The notes under the pieces were generated by a model that saw only the letters and a program-made list of their open reading frames with translations, was not told the DNA's origin and did not search any database. Below are positions 19,184 through 30,399 of a stretch of 64,000 nt of DNA, piece after piece (position 1 is the first letter of the stretch; every line of letters begins with the position of its first letter). Location of the stretch: positions 1 to 64,000 of the forward strand of contig JASBNA010000020.1 in assembly GCA_038087015.1 (NCBI GenBank). Reading direction: 5' to 3'. Source of the stretch: Cerrena zonata (lineage: Eukaryota; Basidiomycota; Agaricomycetes; Polyporales; Cerrenaceae). A program made the position numbers and the translations under genes.

Positions 19184-21632
19184 TTATTCTGATTTGAACC
19201 GCGAGTATCCCTCTCCGCCGCGCATACAGGCTTTCATGAACGAGAAGAACCGTTCCCCGTACTCTGTAGGAGGTACAGGACTGATCTTGTGCTACAAGAA
19301 CACGAGTCAGCCGCCTGGCTAGACGAAAATATACCAAAAGACTTACTCGATCAGCCGACAACCCTTTCCAAAAGTGTTCCACCTTCTTCAACGAGTTGTA
19401 CGGCGTAAGAATGTCGATCACACCCAGATAGTAGATCGTATCCATCTCCGCATTGGCTTCATCCGTCGCACGCAAGCCACCTTCGTTTTGATAAAAGATA
19501 AAGTGTTGACGTTCGCCCGTATCTTCGTCTGGTAGTTTGATCGTGCCAGAACCGAGACGCTGAGGATCGGATTCGCGCATGATTCTTCGCATGGCGATAG
19601 CTTCAGGGGACGATGGACCCTTGACCTGGGTTTTTCGACGGATGAGGGACACCTCGGGCTATAAAAAGTACGAACCAAGTCAATAATCGGACGCAACACA
19701 GTCCAGCAATACGTACCGAGAACACTTTGAGCGTATTACTTCGTACGTTATCCCGATTCCCCCTCTTCATATGGTGGATACCAACTAGCAAGCTGTAGTC
19801 CATCACATGCAACTCCTTCAAGAGTTCCGAATCCCTCCTCAATTGCTCAGTCAACAACGCCCTCTTCTCCGGCCCCAATTCCAACGTCTTCCCCCGGTTG
19901 ATCCAGTTCAAATCCTTCATCACCGCCCGCGGATTCCTCGCAGCCTTTTCCTCGGGGTATTCTCGCCCAACCGTACTACCCTTCAAATCGAACGTCTCAT
20001 GGATATCCTTATGCGGGGGGAAGAGGTTGTTCATGATCACGAAGTGAATTTTCCGTCCCCTCGGAAGTTTGACGCGATGAAGGCCATAGAATCGAGAGAT
20101 AAGCGTATGAGGATTACTCTTGACATGCTCGTGGTACTTTTTGAGCACGTTACGCAGGAACTTGTGTTCGTTGTGATGAATCGTTTTGATGATAAAACGG
20201 TAATCACGGGAGAAATAGAAGAACGAGCCGGACTTGCCTGGCGAACCGAGTTCTGACAGGATGTATTTTGCGGTGAGGGAAAGGAGATAGTCTGCGGGGT
20301 CAAGGTGGAAGTAGTCTTCACGAAGTTCGCGGAAAACCCAAGGCGCGTAGTCTTTGAATTTGAAGTCGTACTTGGCACTTGGCGTCAGTTCATTGCCCAC
20401 ACTGCAATGTCATCAGCGGTCAGTAGTGGAAAAGGAAAGCAATACACGCACATATCAAACGAGAACTTGTGGCATGCCGCAAAATCATCGTCTGTGAGTG
20501 GTCTCCGTATCTTCGCTTGACACCGCGAGACCGCAATCCGAATACCAGTCAACATATTGTACATGAGTACATAGTTGACATGGTCCTCGCCGATGAGATT
20601 TCCTACTAGCGGCTGTTCTCCCTTTTGCTTTACGACCGACGTCGTCCTTGTCAACGCTCTCTCGGCATCTTGCTGTACCTTCGCTTTTTCCGCTTCCGCT
20701 TTAGCGCGTTTCGATAATCGTTCGCGTCGAATTTGTTCCGCTTGCTGCTGTATGTCTGATGCAAGACCCCCGAATTCGCCCTCAACCTCGGCGGGATCTG
20801 AACCGTGCGGAACGGAATGCATGGTCATCATCCTAACCGGTTTCTGCATCGGGTGTGGGGACGATGATGCGCTGATAGTGTTTCGACGAGAGGGCTTGTG
20901 CGGTGGTGGGTGTAATAGACCATCGGGCTCGTCGGTAAACGGTGTATCCGATGTACCTGTTGATTCAGAGTTGGTATACAGACGAGCAGTACTAGTCGAG
21001 GTCGTACGAAGTGATGATTTGGTATCAGCAGAGGCTCGATGGGTGAGCAGAGGGGCTCTCGTTGGTGAGGGGAACTTGACAGTTGGGCGCGTAGAAGAAG
21101 TAGATGCCTGCCGTTCCCAAATGGGATCTTCGAAAGTAACTGGCCTCGTCGTTGACGACGAAGGATAAGGAGCCATGGGATCCAACTCAAGTTCCTGATC
21201 TGTACTGGGCGGCGGCGAGGGAGGCGGAGGGCCGACATTGGAGTCAGTACTATCTGAGCGGTTTTGATGGTGGTCGGATACAGCATTGGCAATCGAGTTT
21301 CCGACTTTATGCAAGATGCTCTCTGGGACAGGGCCGGACTGCAGATGTACAACATCATCTGTGACCTTGAGAATATGCACCTCCTGTGGTTGGTGCTTTA
21401 CCGCCATGGCATGTAGGGGATTTAGCATGTCGTGATCACGAGAAGACGATGGTCCGACGGTGGAGGTCGAGCGGGTGGAAGCGGGGCGCGAGTGTTCGGC
21501 TGTTTGAGGGGCTGTTAGGAAAGATGTAACAGAGGTAGAGGCGATGCTTTGTCTTGTGTCGTCCTGCGGCGAAAGGGAAGAAGGAGACGATGAGCGAGGA
21601 AGGGGAGGTAAGAAGGATGCTGTAGCTGCCAT
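19184..21632 (-). CDS. MSS4: Phosphatidylinositol-4-phosphate 5-kinase (Mss4 type), 759 aa
   Basis: Makes PI(4,5)P2 from PI4P at the plasma membrane, upstream of actin and secretion control. Four exons (21632-20452, 20401-19717, 19658-19347, 19285-19184) join in frame to 760 codons. Residues 1-about 330 are disordered and Ser/Pro-rich, ending in an Arg/Lys/Glu-rich helix ([20 protein letters not shown]). The kinase core follows: [40 protein letters not shown], the nucleotide loop and lysine [38 protein letters not shown], and the activation region [13 protein letters not shown] with [14 protein letters not shown]. The last exon gives [17 protein letters not shown], which ends the family domain. 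All key motifs are intact. The start is the first ATG of the long exon; an upstream exon cannot be excluded. Confidence 0.95.
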
Positions 21633-24236
21633 GCCAGCTGGTTATTGGACGGAAAACTACCAGAGTGGAGTAGAATTAAGGAGTAGATACGAGTAGATGT
21701 GCGATAATCAACAAGGTAGACTAGAACTCTGGCCAGTGATGGTGGAAGGAAACGAAATGTTTCCCAACCTGAACTCCTCCAATCGCGGCTGTGCTGCTGG
21801 CTTCCGCAGCTAGACTCGGGTTAGGGTTCGGTATCCTTTACCTCCCGCTATCCTTTCCGAACACTTTGTCATTTCAACTCTCATAATTGAATTTGAAGGT
21901 AAGTAGTACGAGTCTTTGTCTCACTCTTCATACTATTTTTATAGTAGGAACAGGTCAACTTGGACCCAAATCGGGATCGAGAGATTGCCGCAATTCGATC
22001 TCTGTGACAAAATCCAACTCGAAGCTGTTCATTGCATGTTCCGTCGAAGTTTTGCACAAGGTGTACAAACTCTAGAGAATACTATCTTATCCGCTCAAAA
22101 GCTTGAAATCAAACACTTGACTGTACATATGTAGGGTTCAGCTTGATAGAATACTCGCAGTACCTGTGTAGTGAGGTCCCATCTTGATTCTCCGACTGAC
22201 TTCGTGATGGATCGGCACACATACGTCTACTCAGACCTGCAGTCTCAGTCCCACATTGCCTTGGATACCACCCACATCAAACACGCCGAAGGTGACTGCA
22301 CCCCTCATGTCCCGTCTCTCACCCTTCACGCAGTGGCCCATTATTTTCCTTCTTCGGTCAACCTCATCTCCGCCATTTTTATTGAGTCGACGTCTTCTCT
22401 ACGACATCCCGACATAAAGCTCATGCTTTCCTCCTGAAGACCTTACCTTGCTCACGCTTGCTGCGTACGCGTGTCTATACTGATACTCATGTTCAACGTT
22501 CAATGTTTCCTCTCATAGGATGACTACAGTGAGGCAAACTGCACAGAAACACACTCATGTCAACCATTCTCATTGTTACAAACCGCATTGCAATGACTCG
22601 GAAGGGAATCACCTTTGGCTTGGCATGATCTGGACCTCCAAAGAAGTATCTTACGATACAACGACCACGTAGCATGGTCTTCATTAGAGAAGGCAATGCG
22701 GAATCGACGTGGTTTCAGCGCTGACCAGATGCTGCCGCGACTGTACACTCGCCTAATCGAAACATTGATTGTGAGTGTAACTATAACTCTATTACACAAA
22801 TCCTAATCATCTTTATCTGATAATACCATACAACGTCGTTCTGAGCAGGGGAGACAAATCACTGACTAGAGATCACAATAAGGACTCCGAATTTCGACAG
22901 CCTTCTCAACATCTCGCTAAAAAAAAACGACAACTTGAACACTCGGAGGTATATCACATTAGCTAGTTTATCTGGGAAAGTCTAACTCGACGGTAGTGGG
23001 TTTGTTGCGATTGGTACAACACCAACATCATCTCCGAGAAATTCTCGCTCCTCGACCCTACCAAAACTAAAATGCAGAATCAGGACGCAAAGCATGATGT
23101 ATCCCTCCTAGATACCATTACGACGACACTACTCACCGGAAAGGCCCGAGACGTTTTCGCCAATGTGTTCGACGTATACAGTCGTTCTCGTGAATGATGG
23201 GCTCTCAAATGCTAACGATGCAAACATTGCAAGTTAACTGGTTCCGAGTTTCATAACTAGAGGCAAACAGTTTGTCTCACTCAACTATCGTTGGGTACTA
23301 GATGGCTTTCCTGCGTTTCAACGGTGATTCCTATGGCGTCGTGTCTCATCAATCCAAATAGCCCTCACCACCGAATGGAGTGTATCAAACCAAACGCTTC
23401 CTTCACTACGTTGAAAAGGCATCAGACGACGCATGTCATTCTGCGTGCTGAACTTACGCACCATACTATACTGGCACTCGGACCACAATCACCTCAAGAC
23501 TACGTCCATCCTATTGAAGGTCAGTGAACGAAGCGAATTGCGTCGGGCCTAATGTATTCAGAGTGTATAATGAGTTCGTCTCACGGAAAGCTATAATCTA
23601 ACCGTTTCCGAACGTATTCTAGGGGGTGGGGATAACGTTGCGATCACGGTTGACGAAATGGTGATGTCGCAGAGAACTAGGACTGTACTGTATATCGGAC
23701 CGTTTCTTTCTTTGGGGGTCTGAAGAACATGGTTCCGGTGACAGTGATCAACTTGGCAGCGGGTTTGAAGGCATTTTAGAGTACGTACTTAGATGTCTCG
23801 TAGACAGCCGTCTCTTCACGGCAATTGACTTGTATTATCCTGGCTCGGCGTGCACACCGCCATGGCACAATAATGCCGACCAGTTCAATAGTAATCGACA
23901 TGTATTATTAAACAGGGTTGTGAGGTAAAGCATTCAACCACTCACGAAAGATTAAAGAGGATACAGTACTATTGACAGCTTAAACCGGATATAGGGTACT
24001 AATGGTAACTCTACAGTTCTGACTATGAGTACTAAAAACAATCGCACTATTCACAATCGTGTGCATCATCAGACCATGAATTGTGAAAAAGAGCGACGCG
24101 CCAAGTGTAATATTGAAACATGAACACCACACTAGTCAAAACAAACTATTCCCCCAAACCGGCCGGATCGACGTGACCAGCTGCATACAAAAGTCTTGGT
24201 ATGCAATTCCGTCGTATGCGCCTTGAGTCGATCTTA
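21633..24236. other. Gene-poor spacer with weak coding remnants
   Basis: The kinase promoter side includes a GGGTTAGGGTT word at about 21820. On the plus strand, a plausible intron (GTAAGT...TTTATAG, about 21900-21945) leads to an exon-like text IERLPQFDLCDKIQLEAVH, and about 23010-23200 gives an open run (WYNTNIISEKFSLLDPTK...GKARDVFANVFDVYS). Neither joins into a gene and I do not recognise them. I treat them as possible decayed fragments. Confidence 0.4.
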
Positions 24237-24693
24237 TTACACGAAGTCCCAGTTGACATGAATACGACCAGTGTCCGGGCTTGCAAGCTGGTTAAAAGCG
24301 CCAGGAGATAGGTCAATGCTACCTGCAGCACAGTCGGGGCAAAGATCGACGACGGTAGCATCAACAGTCTTTCCGTTTGCTATTGAAACACAAAACTGAG
24401 GTGTGGTTCATATAACGAATAACGAGCTTCACGTACCATTGATTCTAATGCGTTTCCAGCAACTAGCACCATTGGAATATTCAGACGGACTCAACGCCAC
24501 GATCTGGTCAGCGTCATGACTGGTAGCTCCGCATGCACCTTCGCCTGTACGGTACCAAGTACCTAGTCGACAACAGTTGTCAATTGAGACCATCTATAGC
24601 AAGGACACAGTTAGACGAACCATCGCCGCTGAAAGCAGTTGTAAAGTTAATGAGAGTGGCAGCAAGAACGATGGTAAGGATACGAGAAAACAT
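24237..24693 (-). CDS. Small secreted RlpA-like double-psi beta-barrel protein
   Basis: Three exons, about 112 aa. It starts at the ATG ending at 24693 with a signal peptide (MFSRILTIVLAATLINFTTA). An intron (GTTCGT...CGACTAG) splits a Gly codon, giving SGDGTWYRTGEGACGATSHD. A second intron (GTACGT...TTCAATAG) leads to NGKTVDATVVDLCPDCAAG, then SIDLSPGAFNQLASPDTG and HVNWDFV, and the stop at 24237. The order GTWY...GACG, then D-C-P-x-C, then LSPGAFNQLA, then V-x-W-x-F is that of the RlpA/expansin-like double-psi barrel in secreted fungal proteins of about 120 aa. These proteins act outside the cell, often on wall polysaccharide. Whether this one loosens walls is not shown. The protein looks intact. 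Confidence 0.88.
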
Positions 24694-26606
24694 GATCGCA
24701 ATGAAGTAGTATGATCGAAAAAAAAAATGTGTCAAGGTGTAATATATAAACGTCCAGCTGTCGCGTATGCGAGACGAGATCGCTTGTAACCAGACGGTCA
24801 ATACTTCCCGGCCTTCCTCCGGAACTGGTATTCTGAATACCTTTATTTTGATTGCGGGGTTGGCGGTTTGGCGGCGATCAGTACCGACTGGCAGGCAGTG
24901 AAGGGCTAGCCGACGAAGCGACCGGGAATACCTCACTCTAGTTGCGCGTTCGTAATCCTTTTCTACAAGTTGAATACAAGCGAGTACAATGAGGGACGGA
25001 ATAATGATCAATCCGTGCTGTACACATTACAAAAGTCTGTGAGCGAATATTTTTTGATACGGAAAAATTTGGACGAAACCCACGGTTCGCGAGAACTGAA
25101 CTGCTGACCATAGGCAGAAAAGACCGTGAAACATGAGCCAGAACCCGAGACGGAATAACAAAGCTAACATGCATCATGGAATGTTGTAAGGCAACAGTCG
25201 ACCTAGGCTCGTTTAAACCCAAGCAAAAACGAACATAGCATGACACGGTGATGAGTGAGGCCACAGGGCTTCACAATCCCGCCGATACCGACGGAGAAAC
25301 AGATCTAACAAGCGATGAAAGGAGGAGAACGAAGTGTGACTCTGTATTGGGATGTCTTCGGTTATTATCCATGTCAACTACGTCACCGCATCGTATGTCA
25401 GTATATGCGTGTCATGGATCGATCTAATGCTCAAAACGAGCTAAATATAAGTTGCAATATTGGCGAGCACAAGAATCACTCGAGAAGTCGTTTTTCCCGC
25501 AGGACGGTTTCCTAGAGCTAACGTGAAAGCAAGACAGGAAGGGTGGGCACAGGGTGTTATAGCAAAGCATCTGCCTACAATGTTAGATCCTATCATGATC
25601 AAAGAAACTATAGATAACTCACAAATAACATTATACCTCTATTGCTATGAAAGGGCGTTGGGTAAAATGAAATGGTTTTATGAAGGACATACACCGTGAA
25701 AAAGAATTCATAAATATCAGAGCCCTCTGCCAGTAGCTGATCCCATAAAGAGAGGTAGCATCTCGATACGGGAATGTCCATTGTTGACACGTATAACATG
25801 TCGGGAGAAAGTAGCATAGCCTTCCCCCTTACTGAGGTTTCGATGTAGACCCACTATGTGGTTTACTAAGAGCGATAAGCGGACGGGTTGTCAGCAATTC
25901 TAACCAGGTCAAATACATCATGAACTTGGCCATTGTCAATTATTGATGGAGATTTTTATGACCGATCGCTCAACGCGAACGGCGCACTTACAAGAACCTG
26001 AAAGAGCGTAACTCTCGTTGACAATGGATATCGGAGCAGAAGTTGAACAAGCGGGTGGAACAGGGCGTCCTAATTGAGGTTAGGGTTATATCATAGCCAC
26101 GAATTTAAAAGGTTGGATTCGGAGTCGAAGATCTTCTTGCTGGAACGAACGCAATTCAACCTTGGCGGATGGAGCCGTGAGTCCTATAGAGTTTCCCCGA
26201 ATTTAGTGAAGAGGCTAGACATAGAAATCCTATGGTTCTTTTATTGCTCATTGTAAGTCACATACCGTTGTATTGGATAGGACGGAAAAGTTGACCATGA
26301 GCGTAGAACAGTTTTCCGAAACAATATTGCACAACTGTTACGCGTGAACTGACTCATGAGTTCAAACCCCAATGTTAAGTTCCCTCATTCTTAAGGAAAG
26401 TCTAAATAGCAACTACCTATATGGCGTCCATTGGCATTGTGTGTTCTGTATACACTACATAGTACAGCGTCCGGATCACTTACCATACTCTAGATCTCAT
26501 CTTGAGTGACCGGGTTCTTCCCCATAACTATCAACATGGGATAGCCTATTCGTAAAGCTTAGAATCTCAATATCAGGCCTCGGAGATTTAGGGTTCTCTG
26601 CATCTC
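24694..26606. other. Spacer, no gene seen
   Basis: Only short open frames without splice support. A GGTTAGGGTTATA word occurs at about 26078. Nothing else stood out. Confidence 0.5.
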
Positions 26607-26730
26607 TCAGGCACCGCCTATCATCTGGGCAGCCCCCGTATTTGGAGCATACATCTCTAGTACAATAGAAACCGTACAACCCAACGATTCCTCCTCATCT
26701 TCCACAACCCTGGCAATCTCGAACTTTAAG

Positions 26731-27454
26731 ATGCCTCCACCGTCCTCCTCTCTGTCGCCGACGACTGTTTCGCAGTTGCCATTCACTGACGCATTGTATT
26801 CGTATACTCTCGATGCCGCCGCCGGCCCATCGAGCACGCCCATTGTCACTCCTACTTCATCCCTCTCCGACACGAGTAGCCAATGTGCAGAAATGAAGGC
26901 TATATCACCTCTCATGGTCCAAGCTTATATTGTACCCACGTCTTTTTCATCCCAATCATCTATGCAGCTTGTCATCGGACTCAGCGTAGGCCTCGGCGTT
27001 GGGTCTGTGGCCCTTATCATGGCCGTTTTTGTCATTTTATGGCTATACTGTACTAGGAGAAACAATGCTGCAGAAGGGAAACCACCACCCGGTATGTCGT
27101 CATTTGTTCCAGTTTCACCTTTGCTTACACCCATATCATTATTATTTTCTAGAATCCGACGAAAGGAATCTATACGATATCGAGCCCTTTCGATCCAACA
27201 AACCAGGCCGTTTTTCTTCCAAGTCACTTGATATAGAAGCACCTTCGATGGTGACAGAATCTTCCCGGAACCTTGAGAGTAGAGAGACAATGTTCTCACC
27301 CTCTTGGTCTCCTGGGACTGCCCCAAGCTGTGAGCCGTTGTCACCTGTCGCGCAGACATCGACAAAGTCATTTAGCCCATCGCATGCATCTACTCGAGAG
27401 GAACTCCCGCAATCCTCCAACGAACGGCCACCCTCGTATTGTACTGGTAGTTGA
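26731..27454 (+). CDS. Single-pass membrane protein with Ser/Thr-rich exterior
   Basis: Two exons are clear: 26731-27091 and 27153-27454, joined over a GTATGT...TTTCTAG intron that splits a Glu codon. The outside part is rich in Ser, Thr and Pro and likely O-glycosylated. A Gly-rich transmembrane helix follows (MQLVIGLSVGLGVGSVALIM...), then CTRRNN as the cytosolic stop-transfer charge cluster and a disordered Ser/Pro-rich tail ending NERPPSYCTGS. This layout is common among basidiomycete cell-surface proteins of the Mid2-like type, but no conserved sensor domain is visible. The frame stays open upstream to a possible acceptor (CTCTCAG) at about 26610, so a 5' exon with a signal peptide is probably missing from my call. 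Confidence 0.7.
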
Positions 27455-28043
27455 AGTGACGAACGCTTATGAGGTACTCATTCGTGTAGCTACTGGTTAG
27501 CTATTATTGGGATATGTATGTCTCCTAATTGCCTCCATGTCAATTTACATGAATATAGAACCTGACGGATCGCGTTAGGACTTTGCAAGACGACATCGAA
27601 CGAGTCGAATGTATCTATTGCTCCCTTGCGGGTACACGAAACGTTTCGAAAACTGCATACTTGCTCTGAATATGTTGTCTTATTTAATGGTCATCTCGTA
27701 TGTGTTATGGAATCATAATACGCTTATAATTATCACGATACACGAAACACCGTGCATCGATACATGGTTTTATAGAGATCTAACCGGAAGTCACACAGTG
27801 ACCACTAATAACACTAAGGAATGTAGTACATAGTCATAATGTGAAAGAACCAACGTGCCTCGTACAAAGACATGATCCGCCATAACTGTTGATGTGCAAA
27901 CGGAGTCCGGAGAACCAGGACTACCATACACGATCCTTATAATACGGATACAAATATTAGAGGAATGTGGAAAGATATTAAATGAGAAGCCTATTCGGAA
28001 CCGAGAAAACGCGGACAGGTGAAGATGGGATCGAATCAATGAT
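27455..28043. other. Intergenic spacer between convergent genes
   Basis: Holds the 3' ends of the membrane-protein gene (plus) and the next gene (minus). No other feature recognised. Confidence 0.55.
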
Positions 28044-29096
28044 TTAGAAACACATATCCTCCCAATTCGTTCCTTCTTGATCAATGCTCATAGAGGCATC
28101 TCCAGGATGGTCTACATGCATGTATCCATATTCGTAAAACGCCCGCCCGCCATCATCAAACAGGGCCTCCTTGTAATCGTCCTCGTCTTCATCGTCCTCT
28201 TCATCATCATCGTGATCTTCAACAAAGAACTTTGTGCGACTCTTCGGTCTCTCGATTTCTTCCGCCAATGTTCTGTCTTGATCGAAGGACGAGTCGAAAC
28301 TGGTACTGGCGTCGGTTGCAGCACGAGCACATTCTGCTTGCCAGTCCAATCCGTTTAGACACATTTCAGAGAGGAAATCATCAGAGACCTTGCGAGCGTA
28401 ATCGTGTCTGTTGAGTACGGCGAGCAGAGTTTGGAAACGAGCAAGGCTACTTGGATCAAGACCTTGGAAGAGGACCTGATTCTTGATATCAGAGTCAGAA
28501 GAGCCAAGGGAGGATGCAGAGGCGTATAAGCTAGTCTCGTCAAGACTGGAAGTGCTATCCAAAGCATGAGTAGGGATGCTGTCAGGGGCGGGTGAAGCTT
28601 TTCCGCCAGAGTGCGACATGTTCCAGAGGAAAAGGGCCTTAGAAATACTGTGGAGAGGGACATCTCCAAGAGCACGGTCTAGCATTACGGAACGCAAGTC
28701 ATGAATCTCCCTGAGATTCCCAGCCCTTGGGTATATCGGCGCAGAGGAAAGTGTGTCTGATGAAGCTATCACAGGAGACATCGGAAACTGCGGAGTTGAA
28801 CTGGAAGTTTCGCTGGTCTTGGAAGGTGACCGACAGGGATGGAAAGGCTTCGGAGGAGGAGAGCGGAGTATACCATCATAGGCAGTTTGGTTCTCATCTT
28901 GGTCAATGTTGTTGTCGCGTTCCCAGTCTTGCCATTCGAATTTACGGACCTCCCAGATACCTTGAAGGAATTCCAAACGACGTGTAGAGTGGCCATGGTC
29001 TTTCAAGATACAAGATTTTTCTGAGGATGATGGGGTTTGAGGCCTCGCCCGCCGAAAGTACGAGTCCAATCCCTCGCGTTGGGTGCCGATGCGCAT
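28044..29096 (-). CDS. Hypothetical acidic protein, 350 aa, single exon
   Basis: A continuous open frame from the ATG ending at 29096 (MRIGTQREGLDSYF) to the stop at 28044. Features by position: a basic N-terminus; a Trp-rich stretch at about 48-60 (IWEVRKFEWQDWERDNNID); a Ser/Pro-rich middle; helical ISKALFLWNMSHSG and SSLARFQTLLAVLNRHDYARKVSDDFLSEM; an acidic run near the end (DDDEEDDEDEDD); and a C-terminus rich in Tyr, Asp and Glu. I recognise no family. Composition, codon quality and an intact long frame support a real gene. It is intronless, unlike most neighbours. Confidence 0.75.
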   Translation of the reverse strand: MRIGTQREGLDSYFRRARPQTPSSSEKSCILKDHGHSTRRLEFLQGIWEVRKFEWQDWERDNNIDQDENQTAYDGILRSPPPKPFHPCRSPSKTSETSSSTPQFPMSPVIASSDTLSSAPIYPRAGNLREIHDLRSVMLDRALGDVPLHSISKALFLWNMSHSGGKASPAPDSIPTHALDSTSSLDETSLYASASSLGSSDSDIKNQVLFQGLDPSSLARFQTLLAVLNRHDYARKVSDDFLSEMCLNGLDWQAECARAATDASTSFDSSFDQDRTLAEEIERPKSRTKFFVEDHDDDEEDDEDEDDYKEALFDDGGRAFYEYGYMHVDHPGDASMSIDQEGTNWEDMCF

Positions 29097-29434
29097 TTCC
29101 TAAGATAAAGTAACAAAGTAAAGGGGAACGAAGAGAAGCAGTGGAGAAGAAAGAAAGGCGTGATCGGTAAGTGTACAATGATGTCTAGTCGAAATGTTTA
29201 TCTCGTTAGCTATGAGATGAGAAAGACAAACCGGGTAGGGCAGTGTGATGGTATAAACGAGTGTGCGTTACTGACTTGAGCCTTTATATATGCCAGTATT
29301 CTTTGGCGTGGCCATAGGGGGGGTCAAAGACCAACAGCCAAACCAAGAATTTCGTCCGCCAGTGGCGTCACATAAACGTAAACAGAACAAAGAGCCATCC
29401 TGATTATGTAATCCCACCAGCGCATTACTAATAA
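29097..29434. other. Promoter-side spacer between a minus-strand gene and the tRNA
   Basis: No gene. It separates the 5' end of the acidic-protein gene from the tRNA. Confidence 0.5.
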
Positions 29435-29518
29435 GGCCTGGTGGTCTAGTAGTATGATTCCTTCTTAGGGTGTTCAATCGTTTGGAGGAGGTCCCGGGTT
29501 CAATTCCCGGCCAGGCCC
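29435..29518 (+). tRNA. tRNA-Pro (AGG) with 12-nt intron
   Basis: The acceptor arm GGCCTGG (29435-29441) pairs with CCAGGCC (29511-29517), with discriminator C. A-box TGGTCTAGTAGTATG; anticodon loop TTAGGG...T with anticodon AGG; T arm CCGGG TTCAATT CCCGG. The anticodon stem CCTTC pairs with GGAGG only if about 12 nt (TGTTCAATCGTT, about 29471-29482) are removed one base after the anticodon, the standard place for a tRNA intron. One G-T pair is in the anticodon stem. Confidence 0.95.
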
Positions 29519-30399
29519 ATCACTTTCCGTGACTTTTTGCTCCATAGTTAGAGTAGAACGAGACTGAGTCATCTCCTTCGGTACGCAAACATTCATTTCC
29601 AACACCTCAGTGTGAATTTCTAGCATATAATTTTCAACATCCAGTCAGTGGTCTTAGAGCGGTGGCATGCATCATACCAGCCCTTGTATCTCACAAAATA
29701 CACAAGCGTCACTTGGCTTCGTCGACGATTGTCATACTACTCAACGCACCGAATCTACCCGAGCCTTCAGGCCGCGTTAAAAGAAAGCTGGAAGTTTAAG
29801 TTATCATAGGGTAACTAAGTATCCAAACATCCGAGTCAGTCCCAGACCTCGGAGAAGACGTCCTACGCATATGGTAACCTTGTTGCGGGACTGTGTCCCA
29901 TACTTATTCCTAGCTGGGGGAAATTCCCTGGTATGGTCAACGGAATTCCAATGCACCCCGACAGCGCTGGACGTAGGAGTCTACATACACCTGTCCTATG
30001 GGGATCATGGTTCCTACTATCACGTATGTATATGTCAGCTCCGGAGGTTGATGACCCCATAAAAGCACGAGGCAAAGTGGCGAGCGAGTAACTCACAGGA
30101 TAGCTGCGGACAAGAGACCAAGCTTTGGTAGAGGAAAATACTGAACTTGTTATCTTTGTAATGAGCCGAATTGATATGGGCATATCGCATTAGTATGTAC
30201 GTGCGCCCGAATCCGAGGATAGCGGCAAGTACAGCAATTGGAGCAGTCCTCAATATAGATCGGAGGATGTCGCGGTACCTGTGCACCCTCGCACGATGAG
30301 TTAACGTAATCAAAATTTCCTGTTATTCGAGACACACCCCCACCAACTTTATTCAAATATAATAATATTCAGTACAACTAACAATGTAAGAAATAAAGA
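29519..30399. other. Spacer, no gene seen
   Basis: No supported open frame, repeat or RNA gene. Confidence 0.5.
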